Positions 1 through 9,830 are shown, numbered from the stretch's first letter. The stretch: DNA of 64,000 nt from Massilia sp. BSC265 (GCF_000740675.1 NZ_JPXI01000036.1:62001-126000); one strand, 5' to 3'. Notes: generated by a model not told the origin, from the letters alone. Made by a program: numbers and translations.

Positions 1-304
1 CAACTTCGAGCATGCGAACACCGAACTGCTGTTCCAGGCCTTCTCGCATCACGAAGCCGAGGCCAAGCGCCTGGTCGAGCTGCAGCTGACCCTGCCGGCC
101 TACGAGCAGATCATGAAGGCCTCGCACAGCTTCAACATGCTGGACGCGCGCGGCGCCATCTCGGTGACCGAACGCGCCGCCTACATCGGCCGCGTGCGCA
201 CCCTGTCGCGCCTCGTGGCGCAGGCCTACTACGACTCGCGCGAGAAGCTCGGCTTCCCGATGCTGCCCGCTTCTACTGAAGCCTCCGACAAGGCTGCTGC
301 TTAA
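1..304 (+). CDS. glyQ: Glycyl-tRNA synthetase alpha subunit, C-terminal part (5' end outside window)
   Basis: This is the tail of the alpha chain of the heterotetrameric bacterial class II glycyl-tRNA synthetase. The alpha chain carries the site that forms glycyl-adenylate and charges tRNA-Gly. The frame is open from base 2 and ends with TAA at 302-304. The visible part reads [14 protein letters not shown] and then the family's conserved tail, with motifs [34 protein letters not shown] and [15 protein letters not shown]. The start lies left of the window. The beta subunit gene glyS begins 19 bases later on the same strand, as expected for the paired genes. Confidence 0.95.
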   Translation, partial: NFEHANTELLFQAFSHHEAEAKRLVELQLTLPAYEQIMKASHSFNMLDARGAISVTERAAYIGRVRTLSRLVAQAYYDSREKLGFPMLPASTEASDKAAA

Positions 305-323
305 AAGAAGAACAGAACAAATC

Positions 324-2432
324 ATGAACCAGACTCTCCTCGTCGAAATCCAGACCGAAGAACTGCCGCCGAAAGCGCTCGTCAAGCTCGGCGCCGCTTT
401 TGCCAACGGCATCGCCAATGGCCTGAAGGCGCGCGACTTTTTGGAGGCGGACAGCATCGCCACCGCCCACGCCACCCCGCGCCGCCTGGCCGTCACCATC
501 AGCAACGTGCGCGGCACCTCGCCCGATAAGTCCATCCGCGAGAAGGTGCTGCCGGTCTCGGTCGCGCTGGACAAGGACGGCAACCCGAGCGCGCCGCTGG
601 CCAAGAAGCTGGCCGCCCTCGGCTTCCCGGACCTGCAGGTCAGCGACCTCGAACGCGCCCAGGACGGCAAGGCCGAATCCTTCTTCTACACCTATACCGC
701 CAGCGGCAGCCCGCTCGCCAGCGCCCTCCAGGACGTCCTGCAGGACACCGTGTCCAAGCTGCCGATCCCGAAGGTCATGAGCTACCAGCGCCCGGACGGC
801 GCCACCGTGCAGTTCGTGCGCCCGGTGCACCTGCTGCTCGCCCTGCATGGCGAACAGGTGCTGCCGCTCTCGCTGCTGGGCCTGGAGGCCGGCCGCCACA
901 CCATGGGCCACCGCTTCCTGTCGCACGGCGGGCAAATCGCCATCCCGCACGCCGACCACTATGCCGGCGTGCTGGAGAGCGAAGGCAAGGTACTGTCGAG
1001 CGCGGAAGCGCGCAAGGAGAGCATCCGCCGCCAGCTGCTCGACAAGGCGGGCGCCGACCAGGTCCTGATGCCGGAATCGCTGCTCGACGAAGTGGCCGCC
1101 CTGGTCGAATGGCCGGTGGTCTACGAATGCCGCTTCGAAGAGGAATTCCTGTCGGTGCCGCAGGAATGCCTGATCCTGACGATGCAGACCAACCAGAAAT
1201 ACTTCGCGCTGACCGATGCCTCGGGCAAGCTGCGCTCGCGCTTCCTGATCGTCTCGAACCTGGAGACAAGCGACCCGTCCGCCATCATCGGCGGCAACGA
1301 GCGCGTGGTGCGCCCGCGCCTGTCGGACGCCAAGTTCTTCTTCGAGCAGGACAAGAAGAAGACCCTCGAGTCGCGCCTGCCGCAGCTGGCCAACGTGGTT
1401 TACCACAACAAGCTGGGCACCCAGCTTGATCGCACCCAGCGCGTCATGAGCCTGGCCGCCGCCATCGCGCGCCGCCTCGGCTTCGACGTGGCGCTGGCAG
1501 AACGCGGCGCGCGCCTGGCCAAGGCCGACCTCCTGACCGACATGGTGGGCGAATTCCCGGAACTGCAGGGCATCATGGGCACCTATTACGCGCGCCACGA
1601 CGGCGAGCACGAGGAAATCGCCCTGGCCGCCTCCGAGCACTACCAGCCGCGCTTTGCCGGCGACCTTCTCCCCTCGACCAATACCGGCCTGGCGGTCGCG
1701 CTGGCCGACAAGCTGGAAACCCTGGTCGGCATCTGGGGCATCGGCCTGCAGCCGACCGGCGAGAAGGATCCGTTCGCGCTGCGCCGCCACGCCCTGGGCG
1801 TGATGCGCATGCTGGTCGAAAAGCGCCTGCCGCTGTCGCTGTGGGACCTGGTCAATGACGCCTGCGCGCTGTTCCAGGGTCAGGCTGCCAAGGTAAAGGA
1901 AATGCGGGACCCGCGCGGCGAAGTCATCCCCTTCATGCTCGACCGCCTGCGCGGCATGCTGCGCGAGCGCGGCTTCTCGCCAAACGAGGTCGAGGCCGTG
2001 CTGGCCCAGAACCCGGACCGCGTCGACGACGTCGTCCAGCGCCTGGAAGCGGTGCAGGCCTTCGCGGCCCTGCCGGAATCAAGCTCGCTGGCCGCCGCCA
2101 ACAAGCGCATCACCAACATCCTGAAGAAGAACGAAGACGCCCTGCCGCAGGACGCCGCGCTCAAGCAGGAGCTGCTGGTCGAGCCGGCGGAAAGCGCGTT
2201 GGCCGCCAAGATGAGCGCGCTCGACGGCGAAGTCCTTGGTGCCTTCGAGCGCAGCGACTTCACCGGCGCGCTCAAGACCCTGGCGCTGATGAAGGATGAA
2301 GTCGACGCCTTCTTCAACGACGTCATGGTGATGGCGGAAGACGTCAACCTGCGCAACAACCGCCTGGCGCTGTTGTCGCAGCTGCACGCCATGATGAACC
2401 GCGTGGCCGACATCTCGAAGCTCGCAGCCTGA
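324..2432 (+). CDS. glyS: Glycyl-tRNA synthetase beta subunit
   Basis: Beta chain of the alpha2/beta2 glycyl-tRNA synthetase, needed for tRNA recognition and aminoacylation in the cytoplasm. The product is 702 residues, the usual length. It opens with [19 protein letters not shown], the family's typical N-terminus, and contains the conserved stretches [27 protein letters not shown] and [17 protein letters not shown]. The C-terminal half has [27 protein letters not shown] and [15 protein letters not shown]. The C-terminal portion resembles an anticodon-binding domain ([32 protein letters not shown]). It sits 19 bases behind glyQ, so the two are almost certainly co-transcribed. The Shine-Dalgarno signal before the ATG is weak. 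Confidence 0.97.
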   Translation: MNQTLLVEIQTEELPPKALVKLGAAFANGIANGLKARDFLEADSIATAHATPRRLAVTISNVRGTSPDKSIREKVLPVSVALDKDGNPSAPLAKKLAALGFPDLQVSDLERAQDGKAESFFYTYTASGSPLASALQDVLQDTVSKLPIPKVMSYQRPDGATVQFVRPVHLLLALHGEQVLPLSLLGLEAGRHTMGHRFLSHGGQIAIPHADHYAGVLESEGKVLSSAEARKESIRRQLLDKAGADQVLMPESLLDEVAALVEWPVVYECRFEEEFLSVPQECLILTMQTNQKYFALTDASGKLRSRFLIVSNLETSDPSAIIGGNERVVRPRLSDAKFFFEQDKKKTLESRLPQLANVVYHNKLGTQLDRTQRVMSLAAAIARRLGFDVALAERGARLAKADLLTDMVGEFPELQGIMGTYYARHDGEHEEIALAASEHYQPRFAGDLLPSTNTGLAVALADKLETLVGIWGIGLQPTGEKDPFALRRHALGVMRMLVEKRLPLSLWDLVNDACALFQGQAAKVKEMRDPRGEVIPFMLDRLRGMLRERGFSPNEVEAVLAQNPDRVDDVVQRLEAVQAFAALPESSSLAAANKRITNILKKNEDALPQDAALKQELLVEPAESALAAKMSALDGEVLGAFERSDFTGALKTLALMKDEVDAFFNDVMVMAEDVNLRNNRLALLSQLHAMMNRVADISKLAA

Positions 2433-2462
2433 GAGTTGCACTCTACGTATTAAGGTAGTTCC

Positions 2463-3017
2463 ATGAAACTCATCATCCTCGACCGGGATGGGGTCATCAA
2501 CCACGATTCGCCGGACTTCATCAAGTCGCCGGCGGAGTGGATCCCCATTCCCGGCTCGCTGGAAGCGATCGCCCGCCTGAACCAGGCGGGTTACCGGGTC
2601 GTGATCGCATCGAACCAGTCGGGCATCGCGCGCGAACTGTTCGACATCACGACCCTGAACGCGATCCACCAGAAACTGCACAACAGCGCCCATCTGGTCG
2701 GCGCCGACATCGACGCCATCTTCTTCTGCCCGCATGCCGCAAGCGACAACTGCGACTGCCGCAAGCCCAAGGCCGGCATGTTCGAAGAGATCAGCAAGCG
2801 CTTCAAGGTCAGCCTGAAAGGCGTGCCGACCGTGGGCGACTCGCTGCGCGACCTGCAGGCCGGCTTCATCATGGGCTGCGTGCCCTACCTGGTCCTGACC
2901 GGCAAGGGCGAGACGACGCAGCAGACCGGCGGCCTGCCGCCCGGCACCCAGGTATTCCCCGACCTCGCAGCGATGGTCAACGCCTTCCTCAAGACCGCGG
3001 TACAGCGGCCTGAGTAA
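2463..3017 (+). CDS. gmhB: D-glycero-beta-D-manno-heptose-1,7-bisphosphate 7-phosphatase
   Basis: Cytoplasmic HAD-superfamily phosphatase (184 residues). It removes the 7-phosphate from heptose bisphosphate in the ADP-heptose pathway, which supplies LPS inner-core heptose. HAD motif I is DRDGVIN near residue 8, motif II lies at SNQSGIAR, and motif IV at VGDSLRDLQAG. The zinc loop typical of GmhB is present as FFCPH...CDCRKPKAGM. It follows glyS by 30 bases, with AAGG shortly before the ATG. The heptosyltransferase gene that uses the pathway product (waaC) lies about 4 kb further on. Histidinol-phosphatase is the nearest alternative, but length, zinc loop and context favour GmhB. Confidence 0.93.
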   Translation: MKLIILDRDGVINHDSPDFIKSPAEWIPIPGSLEAIARLNQAGYRVVIASNQSGIARELFDITTLNAIHQKLHNSAHLVGADIDAIFFCPHAASDNCDCRKPKAGMFEEISKRFKVSLKGVPTVGDSLRDLQAGFIMGCVPYLVLTGKGETTQQTGGLPPGTQVFPDLAAMVNAFLKTAVQRPE

Positions 3018-3063
3018 AACACAGCTACACGATCCAGAACCAGTCCATTTGTCCGGAGCCCCT

Positions 3064-3804
3064 TTGCATACCCTCAACCTGTTCCTGCGTTCCCTGCTTT
3101 TCAAGATCGTGATGATCGTGGCCACCGTGGTGTGGGCCTGTGTATGCTTCCTGGCGGCGCCGCTGCCCTACAACAAGCGCTTCTGGGTGACCTCGCGCTG
3201 GAACGTCTTCATCATCTGGGCTGCGAAAGTCATCTGCGGCATCCGCTACCAGTTCAAGGGCTACGAGAACCTGCCGGACGCGCCGGCCATCATCCTGTCG
3301 AAGCACCAGTCGGCCTGGGAGACCATCTTCCTGCTGCCGAACCTGACGCGCCCCCTGGTCTATGTCTTCAAGAAGGAGATCCTCTACATCCCCTTCTTCG
3401 GCTGGGGCATGGCGCTGCTGCGCATGATCCCGATCGACCGCTCGCAGGGCAAGAACGCCTTCTCCCAAGTCGTCCGTCACGGCAAGCGACGGCTGTTAGA
3501 CGGCCAGTGGATCATCATGTTCCCGGAAGGGACGCGCATCCCGGTCGGCCAGAAAGGCAAGTACAAGAGCGGCGGCACACGCCTGGCTGTCGAAACCCAA
3601 ACGGTGGTCGTCCCGATCGCGCATAATTCAGGTGAGTGCTGGCCGAAGAATTCCTTCATCAAGCGCCCCGGCGTGGTGACGGTCTCGATCGGCAAGCCGA
3701 TATCGCCAGAAAACCACACTCCCGACAGCATGATGCAAGAGGTCGAAAATTGGATAGAATCCGAAATGCGCGTTATCTCGCCCCACGTCTACAGAGGTGG
3801 CTGA
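3064..3804 (+). CDS. 1-acyl-sn-glycerol-3-phosphate acyltransferase (PlsC family)
   Basis: Membrane acyltransferase of phospholipid synthesis, about 246 residues. An N-terminal hydrophobic helix (LLFKIVMIVATVVWACVCFL) is followed by the acyltransferase core. The catalytic motif appears as KHQSAWE, that is H-x4-E rather than the more usual H-x4-D. The glycerophosphate-binding motif is FPEGTR. I chose the TTG at 3064 because GGAG at 3055-3058 lies five bases upstream; another TTG at 3049 would add five residues but has no such site. The gene sits 46 bases behind gmhB and ahead of the YgjP-type gene. A second, unrelated copy of the family lies at 14203-14919. Confidence 0.88.
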   Translation: MHTLNLFLRSLLFKIVMIVATVVWACVCFLAAPLPYNKRFWVTSRWNVFIIWAAKVICGIRYQFKGYENLPDAPAIILSKHQSAWETIFLLPNLTRPLVYVFKKEILYIPFFGWGMALLRMIPIDRSQGKNAFSQVVRHGKRRLLDGQWIIMFPEGTRIPVGQKGKYKSGGTRLAVETQTVVVPIAHNSGECWPKNSFIKRPGVVTVSIGKPISPENHTPDSMMQEVENWIESEMRVISPHVYRGG

Positions 3805-3848
3805 GCGACGTCAGCGCCCAGATCAGGAATTCAAGACCGCAGCACGAC

Positions 3849-4751
3849 ATGACCTCTTCCAAGATCGACGGGCACCAGCTGGAACTGTTTGCACAGGAAT
3901 TCTTCGCGGCGCTCAAGCCTTCGGATAAACCGGCCCCGCCCTCGCAACCCCTCTTCAAGGCGCCGCCTCCGGCGCCACGCCACCTCATCCCTGCTCCGCC
4001 CGTGGCGCAAGGCGAACCACCGCTCAAGCGCATCGTCCTCGGCGCCCACACCGTCGATTACGCCCTGCGCCGCTCGGCGCGCCGCTCGATCGGCTTCATG
4101 ATCGACGATGACGGCCTGCGCGTCACGGCGCCGCGCCGCTGCACGCAAGCCGAGATCGACAATGCGATCCGCGCCAAGCAGCGCTGGATCCTCACCAAGC
4201 TGCTCGAACGCGGCCAGCGCCGCACCCAGCGCTTGGTCCGCCCGCCGGTCGAATGGAAGGACGGCGCGCGCCTGCCCTACCTGGGCGGCGAAATCACCCT
4301 GCGCCTGGAAGATGCCGCGCGCAGCCACTGCCAGTTCGACGCAAGCAATCGCGAGCTGTGGATCGGCGTGGTGCCCGGCCTGTCGGAATGGCAGCTCAAG
4401 GAACGCGTCAAGCTGTGGTTCCAGGCCGAGGCAAAGCGGCTGTTCAAGGAGCGGCTGGATTTCTTCGCGCCACAGCTGAATGTGACGTACAAGGCCTTTG
4501 CCCTGTCGTCGGCGGGCACGCGCTGGGGCTCCTGCACGATCGAAGGGAACATCCGGCTGAACTGGCGCCTGATGCACTATCCCGCTTCGCTGGTGGACTA
4601 CGTGGTGGTGCACGAACTGGCGCACCTGCGCGAGATGAACCACAGCCCGCGCTTCTGGGCGACGGTGGGCGAGGTGTATCCGGATTACGACGGGGCGCGG
4701 CTGGCGCTCAAGAAGCGCTCGCTCGAGATGCCGGTCTTATTTGCCGATTGA
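3849..4751 (+). CDS. YgjP-type M48-like metallopeptidase domain protein (SprT-like, DUF45)
   Basis: About 300 residues. The N-terminal 60 or so residues are proline-rich and probably disordered. The rest is the YgjP/DUF45 fold with a zinc motif HELAH in VVHELAHLREMNHSPRFW, and the preceding family signature SSAGTRWGSC..GNIRLNWRLMHYP. The family's role is not firmly known; a zinc hydrolase function is inferred from the motif. The ATG at 3849 is chosen because the longer open frame upstream overlaps the acyltransferase gene. The gene ends nine bases before an intergenic palindromic repeat that separates it from the convergent gene on the minus strand. Confidence 0.85.
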   Translation: MTSSKIDGHQLELFAQEFFAALKPSDKPAPPSQPLFKAPPPAPRHLIPAPPVAQGEPPLKRIVLGAHTVDYALRRSARRSIGFMIDDDGLRVTAPRRCTQAEIDNAIRAKQRWILTKLLERGQRRTQRLVRPPVEWKDGARLPYLGGEITLRLEDAARSHCQFDASNRELWIGVVPGLSEWQLKERVKLWFQAEAKRLFKERLDFFAPQLNVTYKAFALSSAGTRWGSCTIEGNIRLNWRLMHYPASLVDYVVVHELAHLREMNHSPRFWATVGEVYPDYDGARLALKKRSLEMPVLFAD

Positions 4752-4759
4752 TGTCTTTC

Positions 4760-4892
4760 GCAGGGTGGGCAGGTTTCCTGCCCACGCGGTGATCGTTTGC
4801 AGCGAGATCATCCGGCGCGATAACGGAGCCGATGGCAATCACCGCGTGGGCGGCGAAGCCTGATCTGGTCCACTGGACCAGATCACCCCTAC
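4760..4892. repeat. GTAGGGTGGGC-type palindromic repeat, copy A
   Basis: Member of a family seen seven times here. The left half is CAGGGTGGGC..GCCCACGCGGTGAT, itself able to form a hairpin. The right half is ATCACCGCGTGGGC and then a 25-base palindrome at 4861-4885 centred on GTCCACTGGAC. The copy ends in CCCCTAC. The last bases, read on the minus strand, supply the TAG stop of the neighbouring YcxB-like gene. It lies between two convergent genes and may act as a bidirectional terminator. Confidence 0.8.
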
Positions 4893-5437
4893 AACAGCGC
4901 ATCGCGGCGCGCGGCCGCCAGCTCCCGCATTGCCGCCTCCTGCGCCTCCGACAGGGCACGATACGGAATCGGCAAGGTTCCCCGCTTCAGCACCATCATG
5001 AACCCGCGCGTGTAAGTACGCACGCCGATCACGTCTTCCCACCCGATCAGGGTCACGCCCCCGCTGGTGCGCACGATGCCGTGCTGGTCGATGGTGAATT
5101 CATAGGTGCGCCGCCCGCGGCCGAGCATGACGAAATGGAGGGCGGCACCGAGCGTGCTCTTCAGGCGCAGGTAGAGGCTGGCAGGCCAGCGAATGCGTCG
5201 CCGGCGGATGAGGAAACCGCCGTGCTGCCACATGAAGCTGATGTATTCACCCAGCGTGTAGCGCACGAAGAAATGCAGTTCGGATAAGGGAACAGGCAGA
5301 ACAGGAGAAACGTCGGGGGGGACACCGGCGGCCGGCGACACCGGTACCTCTGAAGTGTTGGCGTTGACATGCATGTGCAGCACCTCACTATCTGCCTGCT
5401 GCTGGACCAGCATGGCGACAGGCTTCCCATTACTCAT
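4889..5437 (-). CDS. YcxB-like C-terminal domain protein
   Basis: About 182 residues, function unknown. The C-terminal half matches the YcxB-like pattern: YEFTIDQHGIVRTSG, then GWEDVIGVRTYTRGFMMVL, then a short hydrophilic tail. The middle has a basic patch (IRRRRIRW) and a moderately hydrophobic stretch (SLYLRLKSTLGAALHFVML), so weak membrane association is possible. Two starts are credible: ATG at 5437 with AGGG five bases upstream, or ATG at 5374 with GAGG eight bases upstream. The second gives 161 residues and removes a Gln-rich leader. The stop codon TAG lies inside repeat copy A. Confidence 0.7.
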   Translation of the reverse strand: MSNGKPVAMLVQQQADSEVLHMHVNANTSEVPVSPAAGVPPDVSPVLPVPLSELHFFVRYTLGEYISFMWQHGGFLIRRRRIRWPASLYLRLKSTLGAALHFVMLGRGRRTYEFTIDQHGIVRTSGGVTLIGWEDVIGVRTYTRGFMMVLKRGTLPIPYRALSEAQEAAMRELAAARRDALL

Positions 5438-5526
5438 TTCATCCCTGCGCGGTCTCGGGTGATTAAACGACAACATTGCGCATCCCCTTGTTATTATCCG
5501 AGCTCGAACCGGAATGGTAGCAAAAC

Positions 5527-6795
5527 CTACCGGAGAAGTCGTCGCAGGAGTTCAACAGTGCGCAGGGTGGCGCCGCGGTGGCGGCCAGCGAATGCGAGCG
5601 CGTGGGCGCCCATCGCGGCACGCGCGCCCTCGTCCTCAAGCAGGCGCAGCGCCGCGGCCACCAGGGCGTCGGCGCCGGGCACGCGCAGGGCCGCACCGAT
5701 CGCCACCGCCTCTTCGGTCGCCTGGGCGAAATTGAAGGTGTGCTCGCCGACCAGCACCGGCTTGCCGAGGGCGCAGGCCTCGATCAGGTTCTGGCCGCCC
5801 AGCGGCATCAGGCTGCCGCCGATGAAGGCGCAGTCGCAGGCGGCGTAGTAGGCGAACATCTCGCCCATCGAGTCACCCAGCAGCACGTCAGCGTCTCCAA
5901 CGCCTGCGTCGAGGCGCGAGCGCCGCTGCACCGACAGGCCGCGCGCCGTGATGAGTTTCTCGACCTCGTCGAAGCGCTGTGGATGGCGGGGCACGATCAC
6001 CAAGAGCGCACCCCGCGGCCGGTCAGCCACGCGCAGCCAGGCATCCAGGACCAGCGCTTCCTCGCCCTCGCGTGTGCTCGCGCACAGGAAGACGGGACGG
6101 TTGCCGAACCGGGCGCGCAGCCAGGCGCCTTTCTCCAGCGCGGCCTGCGGCGGCACCACGTCGAACTTGATGCTGCCGGTAACCTCGACCTGCGGCGCGC
6201 CGAGCGAGCGGATGCGGGCAGCGTCCGCATCGGTCTGCGCCGCCACCAGGGGAATGGCGCGCGCCGCGTCGCTCATCAGGGCGCCCATCTTCCGGCCGCG
6301 CCGCAGCGAGCGCTCCGACAGGCGCGCATTCACCAGCGCCACCGGCACCCCGCTCCTTGCGCAGCTGTGGACCAGGTTCGGCCACACCTCGGTCTCCATC
6401 AGGATGCACACGCACGGCTGGAAGCGGCGCAGGAAGCGCCCTACCATGAAGCCGGTGTCGTACGGCAGATAGGACTGGACCAGGCGCTCGCCATGGTGGC
6501 CGAACAGCGATTTGCCGGTGGCGCGGCCGGTCGGCGTCATGTGGGTGAGCAGGATGCGGGCATCGGGATAGCTGCTCAGCAGCGCCTCGACCAGCGGCTC
6601 GCTGGCGCGGGTTTCGCCGACCGAGACCGCATGCACCCACAGGGTCATGCGCGTCGCTGCGGCGGCGTCGGGAAAGCCGAGGCGCTCGGCCCAGTGGGCG
6701 CGGTAGCCGGGCTCCTTGCGCCCGCGCCACCACAGGCGCCCGAACACGAGCGGCAGCGCCAGCCACCAGGCCAGCGAGTACAGCCAGCGGCTCAT
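5527..6795 (-). CDS. waaA: 3-deoxy-D-manno-octulosonic acid (Kdo) transferase
   Basis: Inner-membrane glycosyltransferase (422 residues) that adds Kdo from CMP-Kdo to the lipid A precursor in LPS synthesis. The N-terminus MSRWLYSLAWWLALPLVFGR is the expected membrane anchor. It is followed by GYRAHWAERLGF, LWVHAVSVGETRA, LTHMTPTGR and the acceptor-binding region QSYLPYD. The C-terminal nucleotide-sugar domain contains PRHPQRFDEVE, GDSMGEMFAYYAACDCAFIGGSL and GGQNLIEACALGKPVLVG. Its ATG overlaps the stop of the preceding heptosyltransferase gene (ATGA), indicating translational coupling. Confidence 0.96.
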   Translation of the reverse strand: MSRWLYSLAWWLALPLVFGRLWWRGRKEPGYRAHWAERLGFPDAAAATRMTLWVHAVSVGETRASEPLVEALLSSYPDARILLTHMTPTGRATGKSLFGHHGERLVQSYLPYDTGFMVGRFLRRFQPCVCILMETEVWPNLVHSCARSGVPVALVNARLSERSLRRGRKMGALMSDAARAIPLVAAQTDADAARIRSLGAPQVEVTGSIKFDVVPPQAALEKGAWLRARFGNRPVFLCASTREGEEALVLDAWLRVADRPRGALLVIVPRHPQRFDEVEKLITARGLSVQRRSRLDAGVGDADVLLGDSMGEMFAYYAACDCAFIGGSLMPLGGQNLIEACALGKPVLVGEHTFNFAQATEEAVAIGAALRVPGADALVAAALRLLEDEGARAAMGAHALAFAGRHRGATLRTVELLRRLLR

Positions 6796-7784
6796 CCCGC
6801 CTCCAGCAAGCGGCGCGCCGCGGCGATGACGTCAAGCGCGGAAGGCGGCGCCCCAAGGTCGCCGAGATTGACGATACGGTCCGACCAGTTGCCCTCGGTC
6901 TTCCACTTCGGCGAATCGCAGTAGATCTCGACGGTGGGGCGCACGAAGGCGGCGGCGATATGGGTCAGGCCGGTATCCACGCCGACGGCGAGACGCGCAT
7001 GCCGGGCCAGGGCCACCGCGTCCATCATCGACAGCCTGGGCAGCACGCGTGCGTTCGGCAGGCTGGCGGCCAGCCCCTCGGCTTCCTGCTTTTCCTGGGG
7101 CGAACCCCAGGGCAACAGCACCGCCATCGGCGCCAGCGCATGGCCCAGCTCGACCCAGTTCTCGCGCGACCACTTCTTGGCATCGCGCGCAGTGCCGTGG
7201 AAGAACACGGCGTAGTCTTCCAGCGGCAGGAAATCCGGGCGCGAGCCGGCCTCAGGCGCAGGCAGCCCGAAATCGGGGGCATGGTCCACTGCATAGCCGA
7301 GGGCCGCTCCGGCCACCATGCGGCCGCGCGCCACCGCATGGGTGCGCGGGTTCAGGGGAATGCTGTCGGTGTGAAAGATGCGCGAGATGCCCTCGTAGCC
7401 CGAGCCTTCGCTGCCGTTGGCCAGGCCGACCTTCCTGCCGCCCTTGCGCACGCGCGCCGCGCCCATGATGACGCCGGTCTTGAGCAGGCCCTGGGTGTCG
7501 AACACCACATCGTATTCTTCCTCGCGCAGGGTCCGGAAGAAGGCCTTGATCTCGGCCCGCGTGTCAGCCCACTGCGCCGCCTTGCCGAGGCTCTTGCGCC
7601 AGCGGCGCAGCGCCCAGGGAATGATCTTCCGGACGTGCGGGTTCAGGCGCACCAGGCTGGTATAGCCTTCTTCCACCGCCCAATCGATGGTGGCGCCCGG
7701 ATGGTGGCGCAGGATGTCGGCCACCATCGGCAGGTTGTGCAGCACGTCGCCCAGCGACGACACGCGCACCAGCAGGATCTTCAA
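6792..7784 (-). CDS. waaC: Lipopolysaccharide heptosyltransferase I
   Basis: GT9-family enzyme (330 residues) that transfers the first L-glycero-D-manno-heptose from ADP-heptose to Kdo in the LPS core. The start MKILLVRVSSLGDVLHNLPMV is characteristic. The C-terminal nucleotide-binding part has AVGVDTGLTHIAAAF and PTVEIYCDSPKWKTEG. It lies 16 bases downstream of the phosphohexomutase gene and overlaps waaA by four bases. The three minus-strand genes form an LPS unit. Its donor comes from the pathway that uses gmhB at 2463. Confidence 0.95.
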   Translation of the reverse strand: MKILLVRVSSLGDVLHNLPMVADILRHHPGATIDWAVEEGYTSLVRLNPHVRKIIPWALRRWRKSLGKAAQWADTRAEIKAFFRTLREEEYDVVFDTQGLLKTGVIMGAARVRKGGRKVGLANGSEGSGYEGISRIFHTDSIPLNPRTHAVARGRMVAGAALGYAVDHAPDFGLPAPEAGSRPDFLPLEDYAVFFHGTARDAKKWSRENWVELGHALAPMAVLLPWGSPQEKQEAEGLAASLPNARVLPRLSMMDAVALARHARLAVGVDTGLTHIAAAFVRPTVEIYCDSPKWKTEGNWSDRIVNLGDLGAPPSALDVIAAARRLLEAG

Positions 7785-7800
7785 GCGCTTTTCCTAACGA

Positions 7801-9195
7801 TCAGAACGGCAGTTCGGCGTCCGGCTTGGCCGCCAGGATCACCTCCTTGAATTCGCCCTGGATGCGTGCCAGGGCTTCCGGATTCTCGCCCTCGAAACGC
7901 AGGACCACGACCGGGGTCGTGTTCGAGGACCGGGCCAGGCCGAAGCCATCCGGGTATTCCACGCGCAGGCCGTCGATGCCGTTGATTTTTTCGGAAGTCG
8001 GGAAGGTCGCGTTGGCGCGCAGGCTGTCGATCAGGGCGAAGTTCTCGCCTTCCTTCAGGTGCAGGTGCAGTTCCGGGGTGCTGGAAGCGATCGGCAGGCT
8101 GTTCAGGAGCTTCGACGGATCGGCTTCCCTGGTCAGGATCTCGAGCATGCGCGCGCCGGCGTACAGGCCATCGTCGAAGCCGTACCAGCGGTCCTTGAAG
8201 AAGATGTGGCCGCTCATCTCGCCACCCAGCGGGGCGCCGGTTTCCTTCAGCTTGGCCTTGACCAGCGAATGGCCGGTCTTCCACATCAGGGGGCGGCCAC
8301 CGGCTTTCTCGATCCAGGGGGCCAGGTGGCGGGTGCACTTGACGTCGTAGAGGATCTCGGCGCCCGGGTTGCGCGACAGGACATCGCTGGCGAACAGCAT
8401 CATCTGGCGGTCCGGGAAGATGATCTGGCCATCCTTGGTGACGATGCCGAGGCGGTCGCCGTCGCCATCGAAGGCCAGGCCGATCTCGGCGTCGGTGTCC
8501 TGCAAGGCCTTGATCAGATCCTGCAGGTTTTCCGGGTGCGCCGGGTCCGGGTGGTGATTCGGGAAGTGGCCGTCCACTTCGCAGAACAGTTCGACCACCT
8601 CGCAACCCATGCCGCGGAACAGCTCCGGGGCAAAGGCGCCGGCCACGCCGTTGCCGCAGTCGACCGCGATCTTGATCGGGCGCGCGATCCTGACGTCGCC
8701 AATGATGCGCTCGAGGTAGGCCGCGCGGATGTCGTGGGTGCCGTAAGCGCCGCGCTGCTCGGCGACCTTGCCGTCATCGCCGTTGCTATACCTTGCGATG
8801 CTGTCGTGCAGGGCCAGGATGGCGTCGCCGTAGATCGCCTCGCCCGCCATCACCATCTTGAAGCCGTTGTAGTCCGGCGGATTGTGGCTGCCGGTGACCA
8901 TGATGCCCGAACGGGTGTCGAGCACGTTGGTGGCAAAGTAGACCATCGGGGTGGCGACCATGCCGAGGTCGATCACGTCGACGCCGGCGTCGCGCAGGCC
9001 TTCGCCCAGGGCGGCGGTCAGGCCCGGGCCCGACAGGCGGCCGTCGCGGCCGATCACGACCTTGCGCTCTCCTTTCGCCAGGGCGGCGGCGCCGAATGCG
9101 CGGCCGATGTGGCGAGCGATGCCTTCGTCGAGCGTCTTGTCGATGACGCCGCGAATGTCATAGGCCTTGAAGATCGTTTTCGAGAGAGCAACCAT
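7801..9195 (-). CDS. Phosphomannomutase/phosphoglucomutase
   Basis: Alpha-D-phosphohexomutase of 464 residues that interconverts hexose 6- and 1-phosphates to feed nucleotide-sugar synthesis. The four signatures of the family are visible: the phosphoserine loop VTGSHNPPDYNGFK, the metal-binding loop FDGDGDRLGIV, the sugar-binding loop GGEMSGHIFFKDR, and the C-terminal phosphate-binding region VEYPDGFGLARSSNTTP. The start is set at the ATG at 9195 (MVALSKTIFKAYDIRG), preceded by AGGA four bases upstream; the longer open frame has no family support. Being first in the unit with waaC and waaA suggests a surface-polysaccharide role (AlgC/ManB-like). Confidence 0.92.
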   Translation of the reverse strand: MVALSKTIFKAYDIRGVIDKTLDEGIARHIGRAFGAAALAKGERKVVIGRDGRLSGPGLTAALGEGLRDAGVDVIDLGMVATPMVYFATNVLDTRSGIMVTGSHNPPDYNGFKMVMAGEAIYGDAILALHDSIARYSNGDDGKVAEQRGAYGTHDIRAAYLERIIGDVRIARPIKIAVDCGNGVAGAFAPELFRGMGCEVVELFCEVDGHFPNHHPDPAHPENLQDLIKALQDTDAEIGLAFDGDGDRLGIVTKDGQIIFPDRQMMLFASDVLSRNPGAEILYDVKCTRHLAPWIEKAGGRPLMWKTGHSLVKAKLKETGAPLGGEMSGHIFFKDRWYGFDDGLYAGARMLEILTREADPSKLLNSLPIASSTPELHLHLKEGENFALIDSLRANATFPTSEKINGIDGLRVEYPDGFGLARSSNTTPVVVLRFEGENPEALARIQGEFKEVILAAKPDAELPF

Positions 9196-9418
9196 GGTGT
9201 CCTTGGAAAGCTGGGGCGCGGGCATGCGAGGGCAGCCGGAGGACGCGGCCAGTGCGGCCAGGCGTCGGCGCTGGATTATTGGAATGAACTTGGTGGAATG
9301 ACAAATGCAGCTATTGTAGCGGCAAGCGGCGTCCGGTGGGAATCGGACGGACCGCTTGCGCCGTGGTGCAATGCTGGCGTTGCCGGCCTCGCACGATGTC
9401 GCGCGGTGTTGAGGATAA

Positions 9419-9751
9419 TCAGACGCGCAGCTTGTCCAGCGACTTGCCGCCTTCAACCCATTCCTTGACCCATTTCGGCTGGCGGCCACGGCCGGTCCAC
9501 TGCTGCGATGCATTGTCCGGATGGCGGTAACGCACGGCCACCGTGTTGCCCTTGGTCGAATTGCCCTTGCCCGCGGCGCCGCGGCCGCCGGTCGCCAGCA
9601 GATCCTTGAGGGGCACGCCGACGCTTTGTGCGATTGCCAGAATCTGTTCGCGTGCCTTTTGCACTTCCTGTGCTTCGCGAGCTTTCATCTCCTGCTTGAT
9701 TTGTTCCTGCAGGTTGCGCAAATCACCTACGGACATATTAGACAGATCCAT
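9419..9751 (-). CDS. H-NS family nucleoid-associated protein
   Basis: 110-residue DNA-binding protein of the H-NS type found in betaproteobacteria. Residues 1-45 form a heptad-rich oligomerisation helix (LRNLQEQIKQEMKAREAQEVQKAR). The C-terminal domain carries YRHPDNASQQWTGRGRQPKW, the H-NS signature whose GRGRQP loop binds the minor groove of AT-rich DNA. GAGGG stands eight bases ahead of the ATG. It is probably monocistronic. Its AT-rich upstream region, with TAGTATATTG, is a plausible but unproven promoter. Confidence 0.95.
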   Translation of the reverse strand: MDLSNMSVGDLRNLQEQIKQEMKAREAQEVQKAREQILAIAQSVGVPLKDLLATGGRGAAGKGNSTKGNTVAVRYRHPDNASQQWTGRGRQPKWVKEWVEGGKSLDKLRV

Positions 9752-9830
9752 CTTCGTTCCCTCATTCGTTAAGGTTGAAACAGCACGGCGAGATACTCAC
9801 CAATTGTCGCAATATACTAGCATTAATGAG